NCBI GenBank assembly: GCA_945866095.1
Contig: CAMBGA010000001.1
Location: 1 to 64,000, forward strand
Direction of reading: 5' to 3'
Origin: Spirosoma fluviale
Lineage (GTDB): Bacteria > Bacteroidota > Bacteroidia > Cytophagales > Spirosomataceae
Length of the DNA stretch: 64,000 nt
Shown: in pieces, positions 1 through 9,855 of the stretch
Layout: the number at the start of each line of letters is the position of its first letter
Numbering within the stretch: position 1 is the stretch's first letter
Program-made: the position numbers and the translations under genes
Notes under the pieces: generated by a model
Told to the model about the DNA's origin: nothing
Database searches by the model: none
What the model saw: only the letters and a program-made list of their open reading frames with translations

Positions 1-450
1 AATGTGACAACTAACGTAGCGGGTGCACCTTTCTACGATTCTCCATTCCAGTATCCAGCCTCTGTAGTTTGTCCTTCTGATTTGGCAGGGACATATGAAT
101 TTACTGCTACGGATCAGAAATCTGACTATGGTACTTGTGCAGGAGATACTTATACGGGTAAGACAACTTGGACTAAGGTAGGTACTTCTACTCGTTACCT
201 AATTTCTGATGGAACATTTGGTTTGTATGGATGTCAGGGTGACGTCTACAAAGGAGATGTCGGAATTAGTGATGCTTGTGGTGTGCTTAGCATGAGCGGA
301 GTAGATCAGTATGGATCTCCTTACTCTATGACGGTTATTAAGAGAACTCCTGAAGTTCTAACCTTTAGTTTTGTAAATGGGTATGGAGACTTCTCGATTG
401 TTAAAGTTAAATCCAATCCAGGAAAACCTTGGCCAGCTTCTTTGAGGTAA
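1..450 (+). CDS. C-terminal part of a hypothetical secreted protein (5' end outside window)
   Basis: The reading frame is open from the first base, and the codon before the GTG that the ORF track uses as a start is also in frame, so the real start lies upstream of the window. The visible 149 residues are rich in Gly, Thr, Tyr and Ser and contain several Cys in CPSDLAGTYEF, GTCAGDTY, YGCQGD and SDACGV contexts. This resembles the beta-rich C-terminal domains of Bacteroidota surface lipoproteins. I do not recognise a named family and assign no function. A strong terminator follows the stop codon. Confidence 0.7.
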   Translation, partial: NVTTNVAGAPFYDSPFQYPASVVCPSDLAGTYEFTATDQKSDYGTCAGDTYTGKTTWTKVGTSTRYLISDGTFGLYGCQGDVYKGDVGISDACGVLSMSGVDQYGSPYSMTVIKRTPEVLTFSFVNGYGDFSIVKVKSNPGKPWPASLR

Positions 451-471
451 TCAATAGAAATTGAATTTGTT

Positions 472-505
472 AAAGGCAACGTCAGAAGACGTTGCCTTTT
501 TTGTT
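472..505 (+). terminator. Intrinsic terminator of the first gene
   Basis: A perfect 12-bp stem (AAAGGCAACGTC paired with GACGTTGCCTTT around an AGAA loop) is followed by a run of T. It ends the first gene. It lies inside the 461..796 ORF of the track, which argues that the start of that ORF is not a real gene start. Confidence 0.88.
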
Positions 506-796
506 ATATATCAAAAGGCACAGGCAAAAATCAAAAAAGGCTATGCGGTAAGAGGTTCCGTCAGGAGTTTATTTAGAACCGATGAAGTAATCAATGGCAT
601 TAAAAAAGAAATTGACCCAAAAGGCAATTTAGAGTTTTGTGAACTTGACCTGATGCATGATGCGGGTTGGGATAAAGCTAGGAAGAGTTGCGATTATGTA
701 TTGCACGTTGCGACACCTTTTAAATTCGGCGTGCAGCGGGAAAGCCCTGGTACTATGTTGATGAACCTAAGAAAATTGCTTTCAGATAAGATATAA
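506..796 (+). pseudogene. Fragment of an NAD-dependent epimerase/dehydratase (dihydroflavonol-reductase type)
   Basis: The translation KKGYAVRGSVRS followed about 35 residues later by ELDLMHDAGWDKA and CDYVLHVATPF matches the region after the Rossmann glycine motif in dihydroflavonol-4-reductase-like extended SDR proteins. The N-terminal GxxGxxG nucleotide-binding strand is missing; a terminator stands in its place. The protein ends after about 97 residues against a family length near 340. The catalytic YxxxK part is absent. In another frame the last bases read VDEPKKIAFR, plausibly the original C-terminus, which would mean a large internal deletion as well. It is a gene relic without expected activity. 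Confidence 0.75.
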
Positions 797-798
797 TT

Positions 799-1443
799 TT
801 AACGAAACTCGTGATTAAATAGAGGATAAAAATTAGCAGGATCCGGACAGTTATTGGCATAAAACAAAAGATCTCGTTGGGAACAAACGCCCGGATAATC
901 TCCATGAAACCCTTGCATATCGCGGATCCATTGGAAATGCAGATGTGGTGGCCATCCCCCATTTTCAGTGGTGTTTCCTAAATGGCCTATTAGTTGACCC
1001 GCGGCGATTGGTAATCCTATTTCAAGAGGAACTAAATCAGCCATGGATACATGTCCATATAAACTATAAATTTTTTCAGCAGGATGGTATAAAATGATCG
1101 TTGGCCCATAATTTCCCGCTCCCTGATTCGCCTGAAAACTGTGTACTTCTCCTTTCAATGGGGCAAAAATAGGAGTTCCAGCCTTCGTCCAAAAATCCAT
1201 ACCTAAATGAATATTCCTGAAATCAGTGGAGGCCATGGCGAAATTCTCGTAGGACTCATAGATGACCCGGTGTTCCAAGTAACCACCAAAACCCATCTTT
1301 CCGCCTAATTTTCCTTCGATGTAGTCTTGGAATGTCGAGACATTTCCGTAGATGGATGGATTTAATTCTAGATTCGTGGCGCTTAAATCGAGTACCACAC
1401 TATTTCTAAGGGATAAAGGTTCAGTAAAGAGGCGATGAATCAT
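799..1443 (-). CDS. M23-family metallopeptidase (LytM-like)
   Basis: A peptidoglycan-type M23 zinc endopeptidase domain fills the C-terminal half: HLGMDFW supplies the first His and Asp ligands, YGHVS is the mid motif and HLHFQ carries the last histidines. The start is placed at the ATG giving MIHRLFTEPLSL; the ORF track extends 26 residues further from an upstream in-frame codon without family-like sequence. No signal peptide is obvious, so it may be cytoplasmic or exported by another route. It lies convergent with the epimerase relic. Cleavage of peptidoglycan cross-bridges is inferred from the family only. Confidence 0.8.
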   Translation of the reverse strand: MIHRLFTEPLSLRNSVVLDLSATNLELNPSIYGNVSTFQDYIEGKLGGKMGFGGYLEHRVIYESYENFAMASTDFRNIHLGMDFWTKAGTPIFAPLKGEVHSFQANQGAGNYGPTIILYHPAEKIYSLYGHVSMADLVPLEIGLPIAAGQLIGHLGNTTENGGWPPHLHFQWIRDMQGFHGDYPGVCSQRDLLFYANNCPDPANFYPLFNHEFR

Positions 1444-1723
1444 GATGGATAAATTTCTCAAATGTATTGAAAAAACCACTAAGCTCGAGTTTATCCTAGT
1501 TGGAAAGAGAATTCTTAGCATTCAAAAAAATCCACTAATTGCATTATCTTCTGCTAGCACCGGATACCAAAAACCAATTTCATCATAACCATATCCTGCT
1601 TTATCATTATATGGTTAAAAATATTTATCTTGCCACCTATTCGCGTTAGATAATGTTACTACATTTTAATTATTGTAGCATTGTTTAATTTGTTCAAATC
1701 AAACAATTCCCCCTTTTAATGAT

Positions 1724-2923
1724 ATGTGGAAATCATTAAACAAAATAGTTCATTTTAAAAACAAACCCAATTTTGTTACCATTTTATGGTTCTTAATCCC
1801 TTTCATAGCAGTTCTGTTATTAATCAGTAAAGGCAATTCCCACATCAATAATTATTTGATTTTCAAAAACGTTTTTTGGCATAGCGTTCAGCAGCAAAAT
1901 CTATATAATCATTATCCATCAGAATACTTCGACAAAAATCATTATGGGCCATTTTTTAGTTTGATCATTGCCCCTTTTGCCCTATTACCTAATTTTATCG
2001 GGGTCCTTTTATGGGCAACACTAAATGTTGGGATTTTATTTTATGCAGTTCATAAATTGCCCGTTTCCCATTGGGCTAAAAATATCATTCTATTGATCAG
2101 TTTAATAGAAATGCTCACCTCCGTTCAAAATTTGCAATTTAATCCAATGCTTTGCAGTTGGATTATTTTGACCTATGTATGCATTAAAGAGGATAAATTA
2201 GGTCTTGCTGCGATGTTCATTGTGGCAGGAACTTTGGTGAAATTATATGGGATTGTGGGGATTGCTTTTATTTTTTTTACTACCGAGCGAAAAAAATTAA
2301 TAAGCTATTTGATCGTCTGGGCCATAATTTTTTTCTGTTTACCCATGCTTATTTCGAGTCCTGAATTTGTGTTAAATTCTTATTTGGATTGGTATCATGT
2401 TTTGATCGAAAAAAACATAGAAAATGTGTCTTCGTACCAAAATATGGGGATGACCGATATTTCTGCCATGGGTTTTGTGAAAAGAGTTAGCGGCTGGTAT
2501 GATTTATCTAACCTTTATTTTATTGTCCCAGCTGGCATACTCACGCTTTTGCCATTAGCTAGGTTTTCTAAGTGGACTGTGGAGAAGTTCCAACTAAGCT
2601 ACTTGGCCCAAGTTTTAATTGGCGTAGTCATTTTTAGTACATCTGCCGAATCTCCAACCTATGTGATTGCCGTGGTAGGTTTTGCCATCTGGTATATTTT
2701 ATCCGCGCCAAAGCCCAGCCAATGGATGTATTATGTACTTGCATTTGTTTTAGTATTAACCGTTTTTTCTCCTACTGATTTGTTTCCCCGATATATACGC
2801 AAAGAATTTGTCATACGATATTCACTTAAAGCCCTGCCTTGTTTGATCGCTTGGCTGATAATTACCTTTCAATTGATTTGTTCAAACTTTGAAAAAAAAG
2901 AGCCAAATGCATACTCAGCTTGA
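1724..2923 (+). CDS. GT87/DUF2029-type membrane glycosyltransferase
   Basis: A 399-residue polytopic membrane protein with about ten hydrophobic segments starting near residue 18. The first extracytoplasmic loop contains the acidic/aromatic pattern typical of GT-C enzymes of the DUF2029 (GT87) family, and a later loop has SYLDWY. Members transfer mannose or other hexoses from polyprenyl-phosphate donors to lipid-linked glycans outside the membrane. It overlaps the start of the next gene, a polyprenyl-phosphate-type GT2 enzyme that would make such a donor, and the pair leads into a polysaccharide deacetylase. Acceptor and sugar are unknown. Confidence 0.72.
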   Translation: MWKSLNKIVHFKNKPNFVTILWFLIPFIAVLLLISKGNSHINNYLIFKNVFWHSVQQQNLYNHYPSEYFDKNHYGPFFSLIIAPFALLPNFIGVLLWATLNVGILFYAVHKLPVSHWAKNIILLISLIEMLTSVQNLQFNPMLCSWIILTYVCIKEDKLGLAAMFIVAGTLVKLYGIVGIAFIFFTTERKKLISYLIVWAIIFFCLPMLISSPEFVLNSYLDWYHVLIEKNIENVSSYQNMGMTDISAMGFVKRVSGWYDLSNLYFIVPAGILTLLPLARFSKWTVEKFQLSYLAQVLIGVVIFSTSAESPTYVIAVVGFAIWYILSAPKPSQWMYYVLAFVLVLTVFSPTDLFPRYIRKEFVIRYSLKALPCLIAWLIITFQLICSNFEKKEPNAYSA

Positions 2924-3830
2924 CATCATTTTGCCAGCCCATAATGAAGAGGGGAATATTCATCTTATTTATGAGCAACTCGTAAATGCCCTAGCTTCCA
3001 CAAATTATCAGTACACAATTTTATTTGTGGATGATGGAAGTACGGATAAATCGCTTGAGCACATAAAGGAGTTAGCGAAAAAAGATAACAAGGTTAAATA
3101 CATTGAGCTATCACGAAATTTCGGGCATCAAAATGCGATCAAAGCAGGACTAGACGCTTCTTTTGGAGATGTGATAATTATGATGGATTGTGACTTACAA
3201 CATCCACCCAAATTAATCAAAGAGCTTTTAACTCAATATGAGCAAGGCTATGACATTGTGCGGACAAATCGCGTCGATAATGAAACGGCTGGATTTATTA
3301 AAAAGAAGACATCTAACTTATTTTATAAATTTCTAAACCAATTATCTGATATTACGATAGATGAAGGCTCAGCTGATTTTAGATTAATTAGTGGCAAGGC
3401 AATCGATCACCTAAAGTCGTTTAATGAATTTGATTTATTTTATAGGGGTTTGATAAAATGGATAGGGTTTAAACAAATAAGTTTAGAATACCATCCAGAA
3501 CAAAGGATTAATGGTCAGACGAAGTATACATTTAAAAAAATGGTTAGCTTTGGACTAAAAGGATTAACTTCTTTTAGCACGAAGCCTTTATATTTTGCCG
3601 CGTATCTAGGTTTTATATTTTCGATTTTATCTACATTAAGTGTTCCTTATATCATCCATGCTTTTTATACAGGAACTCAAGTGCCGGGCTGGGCCTCAGT
3701 GATTGCTACGATTGTTTTTTTCGGAGGATTAAATCTGATGATTCTAGGTATTATTGGAATATATCTTAGTAAGTTATTCACACAAAGTAAAAACAGGCCC
3801 CATTATATTATCAAAGAATCAAATTTATGA
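2907..3830 (+). CDS. GT2 glycosyltransferase, dolichyl/undecaprenyl-phosphate sugar synthase type (GtrB-like)
   Basis: The N-terminal GT-A domain shows DIILPAHNEEGN, FVDDGSTD (nucleotide-sugar DDGS), SRNFGHQNAIKAGL, MDCDLQHPP (DxD-like) and GSADFRLI, the standard set of DPM1/GtrB-like enzymes. Two membrane segments (about residues 225-250 and 265-290) follow, as in GtrB. The family moves a sugar from a nucleotide donor to a polyprenyl phosphate. The track starts at a TTG inside the previous gene; the ATG 18 bases further on gives MHTQLDIILPAHNEE and is the better start, leaving a 17-nt overlap with the upstream gene. Translational coupling is likely. Confidence 0.87.
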   Translation: MHTQLDIILPAHNEEGNIHLIYEQLVNALASTNYQYTILFVDDGSTDKSLEHIKELAKKDNKVKYIELSRNFGHQNAIKAGLDASFGDVIIMMDCDLQHPPKLIKELLTQYEQGYDIVRTNRVDNETAGFIKKKTSNLFYKFLNQLSDITIDEGSADFRLISGKAIDHLKSFNEFDLFYRGLIKWIGFKQISLEYHPEQRINGQTKYTFKKMVSFGLKGLTSFSTKPLYFAAYLGFIFSILSTLSVPYIIHAFYTGTQVPGWASVIATIVFFGGLNLMILGIIGIYLSKLFTQSKNRPHYIIKESNL

Positions 3831-4621
3831 TTCCAAAAATTTTATTAAGTTTTGATGTAGAAGAATTTGACATGCCGCTAGAGTATGGCTTTAAAATTTC
3901 CCATGACCAACAAATGCAAGTAGGAAAATTAGGCTTAGATCGATTGATGCCTACATTGCTAGATACTACGATCCAAACAACCTTATTTACAACGGCCAAT
4001 TTTGCCAGTCATTATCCTGATGAAATTAAACAATTGTCTCACCAACATGAGATTGCTTCTCATACTTTTTATCATTCATCTTATTCCACGGCAGACTTAA
4101 AAGGATCACGAGAAAGATTATCTGAAATAATTCAAAAAGAGGTTTTTGGCTTACGAATGCCTCGTATGAAGCAGGTACCCGTTGCAGATATCATACATGC
4201 GGGCTATGCCTATGATGCTTCCATTCACCCCACTTGGATACCTGGTAGATATAATAACCTACATCTACCTAGAAAGCTATATGTGGAGGAAGGTTTATTT
4301 AGGGTGCCCGCTTCTGTCAGTACTTTTTGTCGAATTCCTCTTTTTTGGCTCAGTTTTAAAAATTTTCCCTACTCTTTGTATCTCCAACTGGCGATTCAAT
4401 CCTTGAAACGAGAAGGTTTTTTGAGTTTGTATTTTCATCCATGGGAATTTGTTGACATACATGCATATGGTTTACCAAATTATACCATCAAGGGATGCCA
4501 ATCAGTTCTTTTCAAAAAATTGAATCAATTAATAAGCGACCTTAAGCTTCACGGGGAATTTATTTCGTACAATGACTATGTTAAAAGTCAATCAAATCAT
4601 GCTGAATGTAACCCGATTTAA
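3827..4621 (+). CDS. Polysaccharide deacetylase (NodB-like)
   Basis: The sequence begins with LLSFDVEEFD, the first NodB motif carrying the catalytic and metal Asp, followed by IASHTFYHSS (metal His pair) and RMPRMK (third motif). YFHPWEF near residue 210 supplies the last histidine. This matches the DUF3473-like/PuuE-type deacetylases that act on glycans during polysaccharide assembly. No signal peptide is seen. The start overlaps the GT2 stop in an ATGA arrangement, so the three genes form one operon for a lipid-linked or exported glycan. Substrate not predictable. Confidence 0.82.
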   Translation: MIPKILLSFDVEEFDMPLEYGFKISHDQQMQVGKLGLDRLMPTLLDTTIQTTLFTTANFASHYPDEIKQLSHQHEIASHTFYHSSYSTADLKGSRERLSEIIQKEVFGLRMPRMKQVPVADIIHAGYAYDASIHPTWIPGRYNNLHLPRKLYVEEGLFRVPASVSTFCRIPLFWLSFKNFPYSLYLQLAIQSLKREGFLSLYFHPWEFVDIHAYGLPNYTIKGCQSVLFKKLNQLISDLKLHGEFISYNDYVKSQSNHAECNPI

Positions 4622-4622
4622 G

Positions 4623-5546
4623 CTATTTGGCCACCAGAAATTTGTTTACATCTAGCCAATGAATAAACGCATCAAACCATTTATTGCTTGTTCTATTTGG
4701 GTTTCCTAAACCAAATCCATGTCCGCCGTTTTGATATAAATGAAATTCAACCGGCCGGCGTGCTTTAAACCAAGAATCAATCACGCCAAATTGCGCATTA
4801 AATAAAAAGTCATCGGAGGCGATTACATTAAACATGGGAGGGGCATTTTCAGGCACTTTCACAGGGCCCATGCCTCCATAAATAGGACCAATAAATGCCA
4901 ATTTCATCGTTTTGGAATTTAGCGTTGCATGCATCGTTAGTCCCGCTCCCGCAGAAAAACCGATCATGCCAATTTGTTGGGTATCAACGCCCCATCCCGT
5001 GGCATTTTTTATAATCATCGCATAGGCGGCTTCCGCATCTGCCAACTGGTTTGATAGATCCATTTGGGCCATTGGATTGGTATTCTTTGAGGTGCTATCC
5101 ATTTTTTGTGGTGCCGGACGAGGGCGGTTCATCCAAGCCGTGAAATCATCCAAAGAGGGAGCCTTCGGGAATAATCGGTATTTTAAAACAAAAGCGGTTA
5201 TCCCTTTTTTGGCCAGGGCCTCAGCCACTTCCCAGCCCTCGTTGCCCATGGAAAGCCAACGGTATCCCCCACCTGGAGCTACAATGACCACAGCTCCATT
5301 AGCCTTTCCTTTTTCAGGGAAGAAGGGTGTCAGGGTAGCTTTGGAAATGTTTCTGGCCATGGGGTCACCCCACTGGCGAAACCAAGATTCTGGTGCGGGC
5401 TGATCCTTTACAGATCCTGTGCCTAAGGGAATGGCATTAGGTTCCTTAGGCGCTTCAAGCGGATAAATAGTTCCATCCTGGGCTAAAGTATTCCATGCGA
5501 AACATGGAAGGAATAGGGCAATGAATAGGGTGTAAATTTTTTGCAT
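4623..5546 (-). CDS. Secreted alpha/beta-hydrolase, acetylxylan-esterase/BD-FAE-like
   Basis: A signal peptide (MQKIYTLFIALFLPCFAWN) precedes a classic esterase fold. VIVAPGGGYRW gives the oxyanion region, IGFSAGAG the nucleophile Ser elbow, ASDDFLF the Asp and NGGHGFG the His. The order and length (307 residues) fit the secreted esterases often annotated as xylanase or acetylxylan esterase in Bacteroidota, which remove acetyl or feruloyl groups from plant polysaccharides. The gene is convergent with the glycan operon, separated by one base, and stands alone on its strand. Confidence 0.85.
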   Translation of the reverse strand: MQKIYTLFIALFLPCFAWNTLAQDGTIYPLEAPKEPNAIPLGTGSVKDQPAPESWFRQWGDPMARNISKATLTPFFPEKGKANGAVVIVAPGGGYRWLSMGNEGWEVAEALAKKGITAFVLKYRLFPKAPSLDDFTAWMNRPRPAPQKMDSTSKNTNPMAQMDLSNQLADAEAAYAMIIKNATGWGVDTQQIGMIGFSAGAGLTMHATLNSKTMKLAFIGPIYGGMGPVKVPENAPPMFNVIASDDFLFNAQFGVIDSWFKARRPVEFHLYQNGGHGFGLGNPNRTSNKWFDAFIHWLDVNKFLVAK

Positions 5547-5767
5547 GATTTTTAAATAGGTTTTTGGGTCAAGCAGGTTTACGCTTCAATCACAAGATAA
5601 AAAGATATTTTAATTATGTTTTTATCTCAAATAAACTTTTTCAAAGGCTCGTTCTTTTTGAAGGGTATAGGGTATTTAAAAAATACGAGTTTGTTTATTG
5701 GGTTTGAAATATGTGGGGGCTCTTGGCCCCATTTATATTAATTCATTTTCAGGACAGTATGCCTGAC

Positions 5768-6265
5768 TCATTTCCATTTGTCAAACAACAAACTTCCCTC
5801 ACCAAAAATCGGATCCTTTTCCGGCAATTTTACTTCTGAAATAGCTTGTAAAATTTGCGCTCTTTCGCCCGGCTCCAAACCCGTTTTTAAATCCCAGTCA
5901 AGTCCATTGGGGTATCCACCCACCATCTGGTAATTGGTATGTTCCGAAACGGAATAGTGCCCCACGCCTGCCGGAATAATAACAACATCTCCCGCAACCA
6001 GATGAAAAACTTGGCCATTAGCCCCACCTATTTTTAGCGACACATTTCCCCAGCCTAATCCCAATACTTCATGTGTGTTACTATGAAAATGGTCGTAAGG
6101 CAAAACGATATCGCGCCAATTATTTAACCAGTTATTTTTTATAAAAGTCTTTTCAAGCCAATCAGAACAATCGGCTAAATCAATGACATTGGGATAAAGG
6201 ATGATAGGCAATGCATTATTGGGAATAATCCCGTCGTCAGTAAAAAAATAGGCTTTAGAGTTCAT
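5768..6265 (-). CDS. Cupin-domain protein (YjlB-like)
   Basis: A single cupin domain covers most of the protein. The first metal motif is in YDHFHSNTHEVLGLGWG with the His residues and Glu, and the second in AGVGHYSVSE. Bacillus YjlB-type proteins share this layout; their biochemical role is not established. The start MNSKAYFFTDDG is chosen because the extra 15 residues of the ORF track are lysine-rich and unlike the family. The gene lies about 110 bases downstream of the photolyase pair on the same strand and may be read with it. Confidence 0.78.
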   Translation of the reverse strand: MNSKAYFFTDDGIIPNNALPIILYPNVIDLADCSDWLEKTFIKNNWLNNWRDIVLPYDHFHSNTHEVLGLGWGNVSLKIGGANGQVFHLVAGDVVIIPAGVGHYSVSEHTNYQMVGGYPNGLDWDLKTGLEPGERAQILQAISEVKLPEKDPIFGEGSLLFDKWK

Positions 6266-6376
6266 CCTTGAAATTAAGGATTTGTTTTGTATCAGAAACC
6301 ATTTTTTCAAGAGATTCGGGAAGTATATTTTTGTCTAGCCCCGGATCTTGTGGACTCGTTTTTTAATTGGAATAAA

Positions 6377-7828
6377 TTAGCTGTGCAGTTGAAGCAGAAA
6401 TTCATTGGCCCGATTTACATGTGCCGATTTCTTCTCTTCCGGCATTTTATCCCAGGTGCTGATGAGCATGGCCCAACGAGGATTTTTGCGAAAGGTTTCC
6501 CGCTGCTTATCCAAGAATCGCCAGAACAATCCATCCCAAATTTCCTGCCATTCCCCCTTCGGATAATCGCTCATTTTTAAGATGTAATTCGAGCCGCAGA
6601 TATAAGGTTTGGTGGTCATCAAACCCCCATCACTGAATTGCGACATGCCATAGATGTTGGGTACCATCACCCAATCATATGCGTCTATGTACATTTCCAT
6701 AAACCAACGATACACCGCATCCGGTTTGATTTCACACAACAACATAAAATTCCCCAACACCATGAGCCTTTCGATGTGGTGATTATATCCTGTTTTTAAT
6801 AACTTTCGTATCGTTTGGTCGATGGGTTCTACCCCCGTATTTCCCGTATAAAATGCTTCGGGCATTTCGTTGGTAAATTGCCAGTAATTGGTGCTGCGCT
6901 GCTGGCTTCCAATCTTCCGGTAGAGCAATTGGGTAAATTCACGCCAACCGACCACCTGACGGATAAAGCCTTCTATGCTGTTTAAAGGTGCTTTTGACGT
7001 GGCTACTCGTTCGACTACTTGGGCGGGATTCAATAATCCCACATTCATCAGCGGGCTTAAAATACTATGAAATAAGGTCTTCTCCTGTGCTTTGATGGCA
7101 TCTTCATAATCGCCAAAAAGCGGCATGCGTTCCTGTATAAATTGATCCAAAGCCGCTTGCGCCTCCGCATGTGTCGTGGGATAATAGGCTCCTGAAAAGG
7201 GCATTTCGCTGGAGCCTGGGTTATGAGGAAAATGACGATTTACATAGTCAATGGCTTCCAATAGATAACTGTTGGGTTTCGCCTCCGGAAAGGGGGCTGG
7301 AATGAAGGTGTTTTTGGGTATTTTTTTTCGGTTTTCCGCATCAAATGTCCATTGGCCTCCCAAGGGCTTGCCCTCCTCGTCGATCAACAAGCCACGGTCT
7401 TTTCGTTGCTGTGTGTAAAAAGCCGTTTGGAAATAGGGCTTTCGATTTCCCAATAATCCCGTGTCGGTATTCAGGAAATTTGGACTAGGTAAAAAGACGA
7501 GCTTGCTTTGCGCCGACCGGCGAAGACGCCTTTCCAATAAGTAGTCGTTGGGGTCAAAAAGACTTATTTCCGAAGCTGATATAGAGGGAATCAGCATGAG
7601 CTCCGAAGCGCGCGGATCCTGAGCATCTATGTATTCCACCGTTTTTTCCGAGGCCCGGAGGCGAACCGCAAAGGCCTGCATACTCGCTCGGTGAAAAAGT
7701 ATTTTTTGTTTATGAAAAGCGTATTGCTTGAAGAACAAGTGCGACTCGACCAAGTAAAACGTATAATCGCCTTCTAACGAAAATACCTCCTCAAACAATT
7801 GATGTGGAAAAATTAGAAAGGCCCTCAT
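6377..7828 (-). CDS. Photolyase/cryptochrome-related protein of the DPRP (PhrB-like) family
   Basis: The N-terminal DPRP domain begins with [14 protein letters not shown], and the C-terminal FAD-binding part contains [44 protein letters not shown] and [10 protein letters not shown]. These are hallmarks of the bacterial (6-4) photolyase/cryptochrome group that normally carries a 4Fe-4S cluster. Here the loop after MSDY reads PKGEW and lacks the CxxC and the following Cys; only the Cys in LLCEI remains. Length (483) is close to the family's about 500. The start overlaps the stop of the next gene upstream on this strand by ATGA, so both are co-translated. Light-dependent DNA repair is inferred. 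Confidence 0.85.
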   Translation of the reverse strand: MRAFLIFPHQLFEEVFSLEGDYTFYLVESHLFFKQYAFHKQKILFHRASMQAFAVRLRASEKTVEYIDAQDPRASELMLIPSISASEISLFDPNDYLLERRLRRSAQSKLVFLPSPNFLNTDTGLLGNRKPYFQTAFYTQQRKDRGLLIDEEGKPLGGQWTFDAENRKKIPKNTFIPAPFPEAKPNSYLLEAIDYVNRHFPHNPGSSEMPFSGAYYPTTHAEAQAALDQFIQERMPLFGDYEDAIKAQEKTLFHSILSPLMNVGLLNPAQVVERVATSKAPLNSIEGFIRQVVGWREFTQLLYRKIGSQQRSTNYWQFTNEMPEAFYTGNTGVEPIDQTIRKLLKTGYNHHIERLMVLGNFMLLCEIKPDAVYRWFMEMYIDAYDWVMVPNIYGMSQFSDGGLMTTKPYICGSNYILKMSDYPKGEWQEIWDGLFWRFLDKQRETFRKNPRWAMLISTWDKMPEEKKSAHVNRANEFLLQLHS

Positions 7829-9297
7829 TGGTCTGGATTATTTACGTGTTTTTGCAAGATGCGGCTGCCTTCTTTTCGGGCCGCTTTGGTTTTTCGCATG
7901 GCCCAAACCAGGTCTGAGGCACTCTTCCGCGTTAGACTCAAATCGACGATCGGCTCAGGATAATCTACCCCTATTTTTACCTCGTATAAAATTTGTTCCA
8001 TATCGCTAAGTTTCCAAGGTTCGTGAATCAATGTGGCGGGGATATGCGCTAATTCCGGGACCCATTTTTTAATGAAAACTCCATCTGGATCATGGGCATA
8101 GGAATTTTTAATCGGGTTATAAATACGGATTGTATTAATGCCGGTGACGCCGGCTTGCATCTGAATTTGTGGGTAATGAATCCCGGGTTCATAATCTAGA
8201 AATTGGCGTGCGAGAAAATGGGCTAAATCGCGCCAATCTTGCCAAAGGTTAAAGACAAAAAATGAAACCACCATGGCCCGCATTCTGAAATTCAAGTAGC
8301 CCGTTTCCACCACACATCGCATGCATGCGTCGATGAGCGGCACCCCTGTTTTTCCTTGTTCCCAAGCTTGAATGAGTCGTGGATCTCGAGCCTTTTCGAG
8401 CGACTGGTAGGCTTTGTTGACCGGCTCAAATTCCATCCGTGATTCATCCTCAAATTTCTGAATAAAATGACTCTGCCAGTGTAGCCGAGAACTGAAATTT
8501 TGTAGGGAACGTTTATTGGCGGCCGACTTATAATGCTGCATGGTGAAGGTATAGGCCATGCGCATGCTGATATTTCCGTAGGCCAAATAGGGGGAAATCC
8601 GGCTGCAGGCGCGTCGGCTTGCTTCGGGTTTACTGATTGAAGAGCTATAGCCGGGATGCCGGGTTTCAATAAAACTTTTTAGGTATTTCCAACCCCAATA
8701 TTCACCCCCTTCTTGGAAAATGGGATTACGCGTTTTGAATTCAACAGGCAGTTCGGGGCCTTTCCAATTCGCATAAAAGGAAGGGTTTACATGCAGCAAA
8801 TTCCAATGATCTTCTCGCACTAAAAAGGGTTCTCGGCGCATCGTTTCTTCCCAACGTTGCTGCCAAGTTTTCCTAGATTTTAATCGGCGAATGACACCGT
8901 TGGTAGGTGTTTCGAGCCAAGTGATTTTTTCTTGTTGGCAAAATACTTTTACCTCCTTATCCCTTTTAAAACTGAGGGCATTTCCAATCTCTTCATGGGA
9001 AAAGATTTTTTGGATCGCATAGGTTTCAGAGAGGGCAGTTAAAACAGGCATCACCTCGGAATGAAAGAGGTACAATTGGCCATTTCGATCCTCTAATCGT
9101 CCCTGCATCTCGACCAACGATTCATGTACAAAACGCCAATGCCGCAGATCGCTATCTGGAAAAGCGATCAGTGAAGGCTCAAAAAAATAGATTAATAATA
9201 CAGGGATGTCTTCCTCCAAGGCCCGGAATAAAGGTTCATGATCCGTAAATCGGAGATCACGTTTAAACCAGACGATGTTGATGGGAGATTTGGACAT
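7825..9297 (-). CDS. Deoxyribodipyrimidine photolyase/cryptochrome family protein
   Basis: An N-terminal antenna-binding Rossmann domain starts with [16 protein letters not shown]. The C-terminal FAD domain shows [37 protein letters not shown] and [10 protein letters not shown]. The family repairs UV-induced pyrimidine dimers using blue light, with FAD as cofactor, or acts as a blue-light sensor. The ATG giving [10 protein letters not shown] is preferred over the TTG two codons earlier used by the track. It is the first gene of a two-gene photolyase operon, possibly continued by the cupin. Which of the two lesions each enzyme repairs cannot be told from sequence alone. Confidence 0.9.
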   Translation of the reverse strand: MSKSPINIVWFKRDLRFTDHEPLFRALEEDIPVLLIYFFEPSLIAFPDSDLRHWRFVHESLVEMQGRLEDRNGQLYLFHSEVMPVLTALSETYAIQKIFSHEEIGNALSFKRDKEVKVFCQQEKITWLETPTNGVIRRLKSRKTWQQRWEETMRREPFLVREDHWNLLHVNPSFYANWKGPELPVEFKTRNPIFQEGGEYWGWKYLKSFIETRHPGYSSSISKPEASRRACSRISPYLAYGNISMRMAYTFTMQHYKSAANKRSLQNFSSRLHWQSHFIQKFEDESRMEFEPVNKAYQSLEKARDPRLIQAWEQGKTGVPLIDACMRCVVETGYLNFRMRAMVVSFFVFNLWQDWRDLAHFLARQFLDYEPGIHYPQIQMQAGVTGINTIRIYNPIKNSYAHDPDGVFIKKWVPELAHIPATLIHEPWKLSDMEQILYEVKIGVDYPEPIVDLSLTRKSASDLVWAMRKTKAARKEGSRILQKHVNNPDQ

Positions 9298-9437
9298 AGA
9301 CAAATAACTGAAAAACCGCTCGTATGTTTTCAGAAAGAAAGACTGTAGCTTTTCCTGGTTTTATTTAAAAGAATTCTTCCTATTTTTGGCTACATGATGG
9401 ATCAATTTTTATGGGCATCATTTCCAACATTCATCGA

Positions 9438-9719
9438 ATGAACACATTTAAAGAAACGTTAGGGCTTCCGGCTCCGGATAAAAATCTTTCACCAGTTTTA
9501 AAAAGTCTTTGGTATGACGCCAAAGGCGACTGGAATCAGGCTCATGCGCAAGTGGACCATTTACGCGATCTGGATGCTGCCTGGGTGCACGCTTATTTGC
9601 ATCGCAAGGAAGGCGATCTTTGGAATGCGGATTATTGGTATGCCAAAGCCAAGAAAATACGACCTAGCTGTTCGTTGCAGGAGGAGTGGGAAAATTTAGT
9701 GTTGCATTTTTATTCTTAA
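9438..9719 (+). CDS. Conserved small hypothetical protein (WVHAYLHRKEGD family)
   Basis: A soluble protein of about 93 residues with a core WVHAYLHRKEGDLWNADYWY, a motif I know from uncharacterised short proteins in Bacteroidota and other phyla, preceded by WNQAHAQVD. It has a helical, tetratricopeptide-like look. The start is uncertain: an in-frame ATG 27 bases earlier exists, but MNTFKETLGLP looks like the natural beginning. It is divergent from the photolyase operon. No function is assigned. Confidence 0.7.
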   Translation: MNTFKETLGLPAPDKNLSPVLKSLWYDAKGDWNQAHAQVDHLRDLDAAWVHAYLHRKEGDLWNADYWYAKAKKIRPSCSLQEEWENLVLHFYS

Positions 9720-9855
9720 TTAAGAAGAAAATGTATGGCTCGTGTATTTAAATTTAGTATTTTTGAACAATCGATTTCTTCTCCAATCATCATCTATTGA
9801 TTCTGTTCTCATAAACGTATAATAAATTATTTTTTGAATTTCTAAAAAATTAAAG

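Noticed and set aside
1522-1660. Minus-strand open stretch reading GYDEIGFWYPVLAEDN
   Set aside because: Only 29 codons between stops and no recognised family; it could be a relic, but the evidence is too thin.
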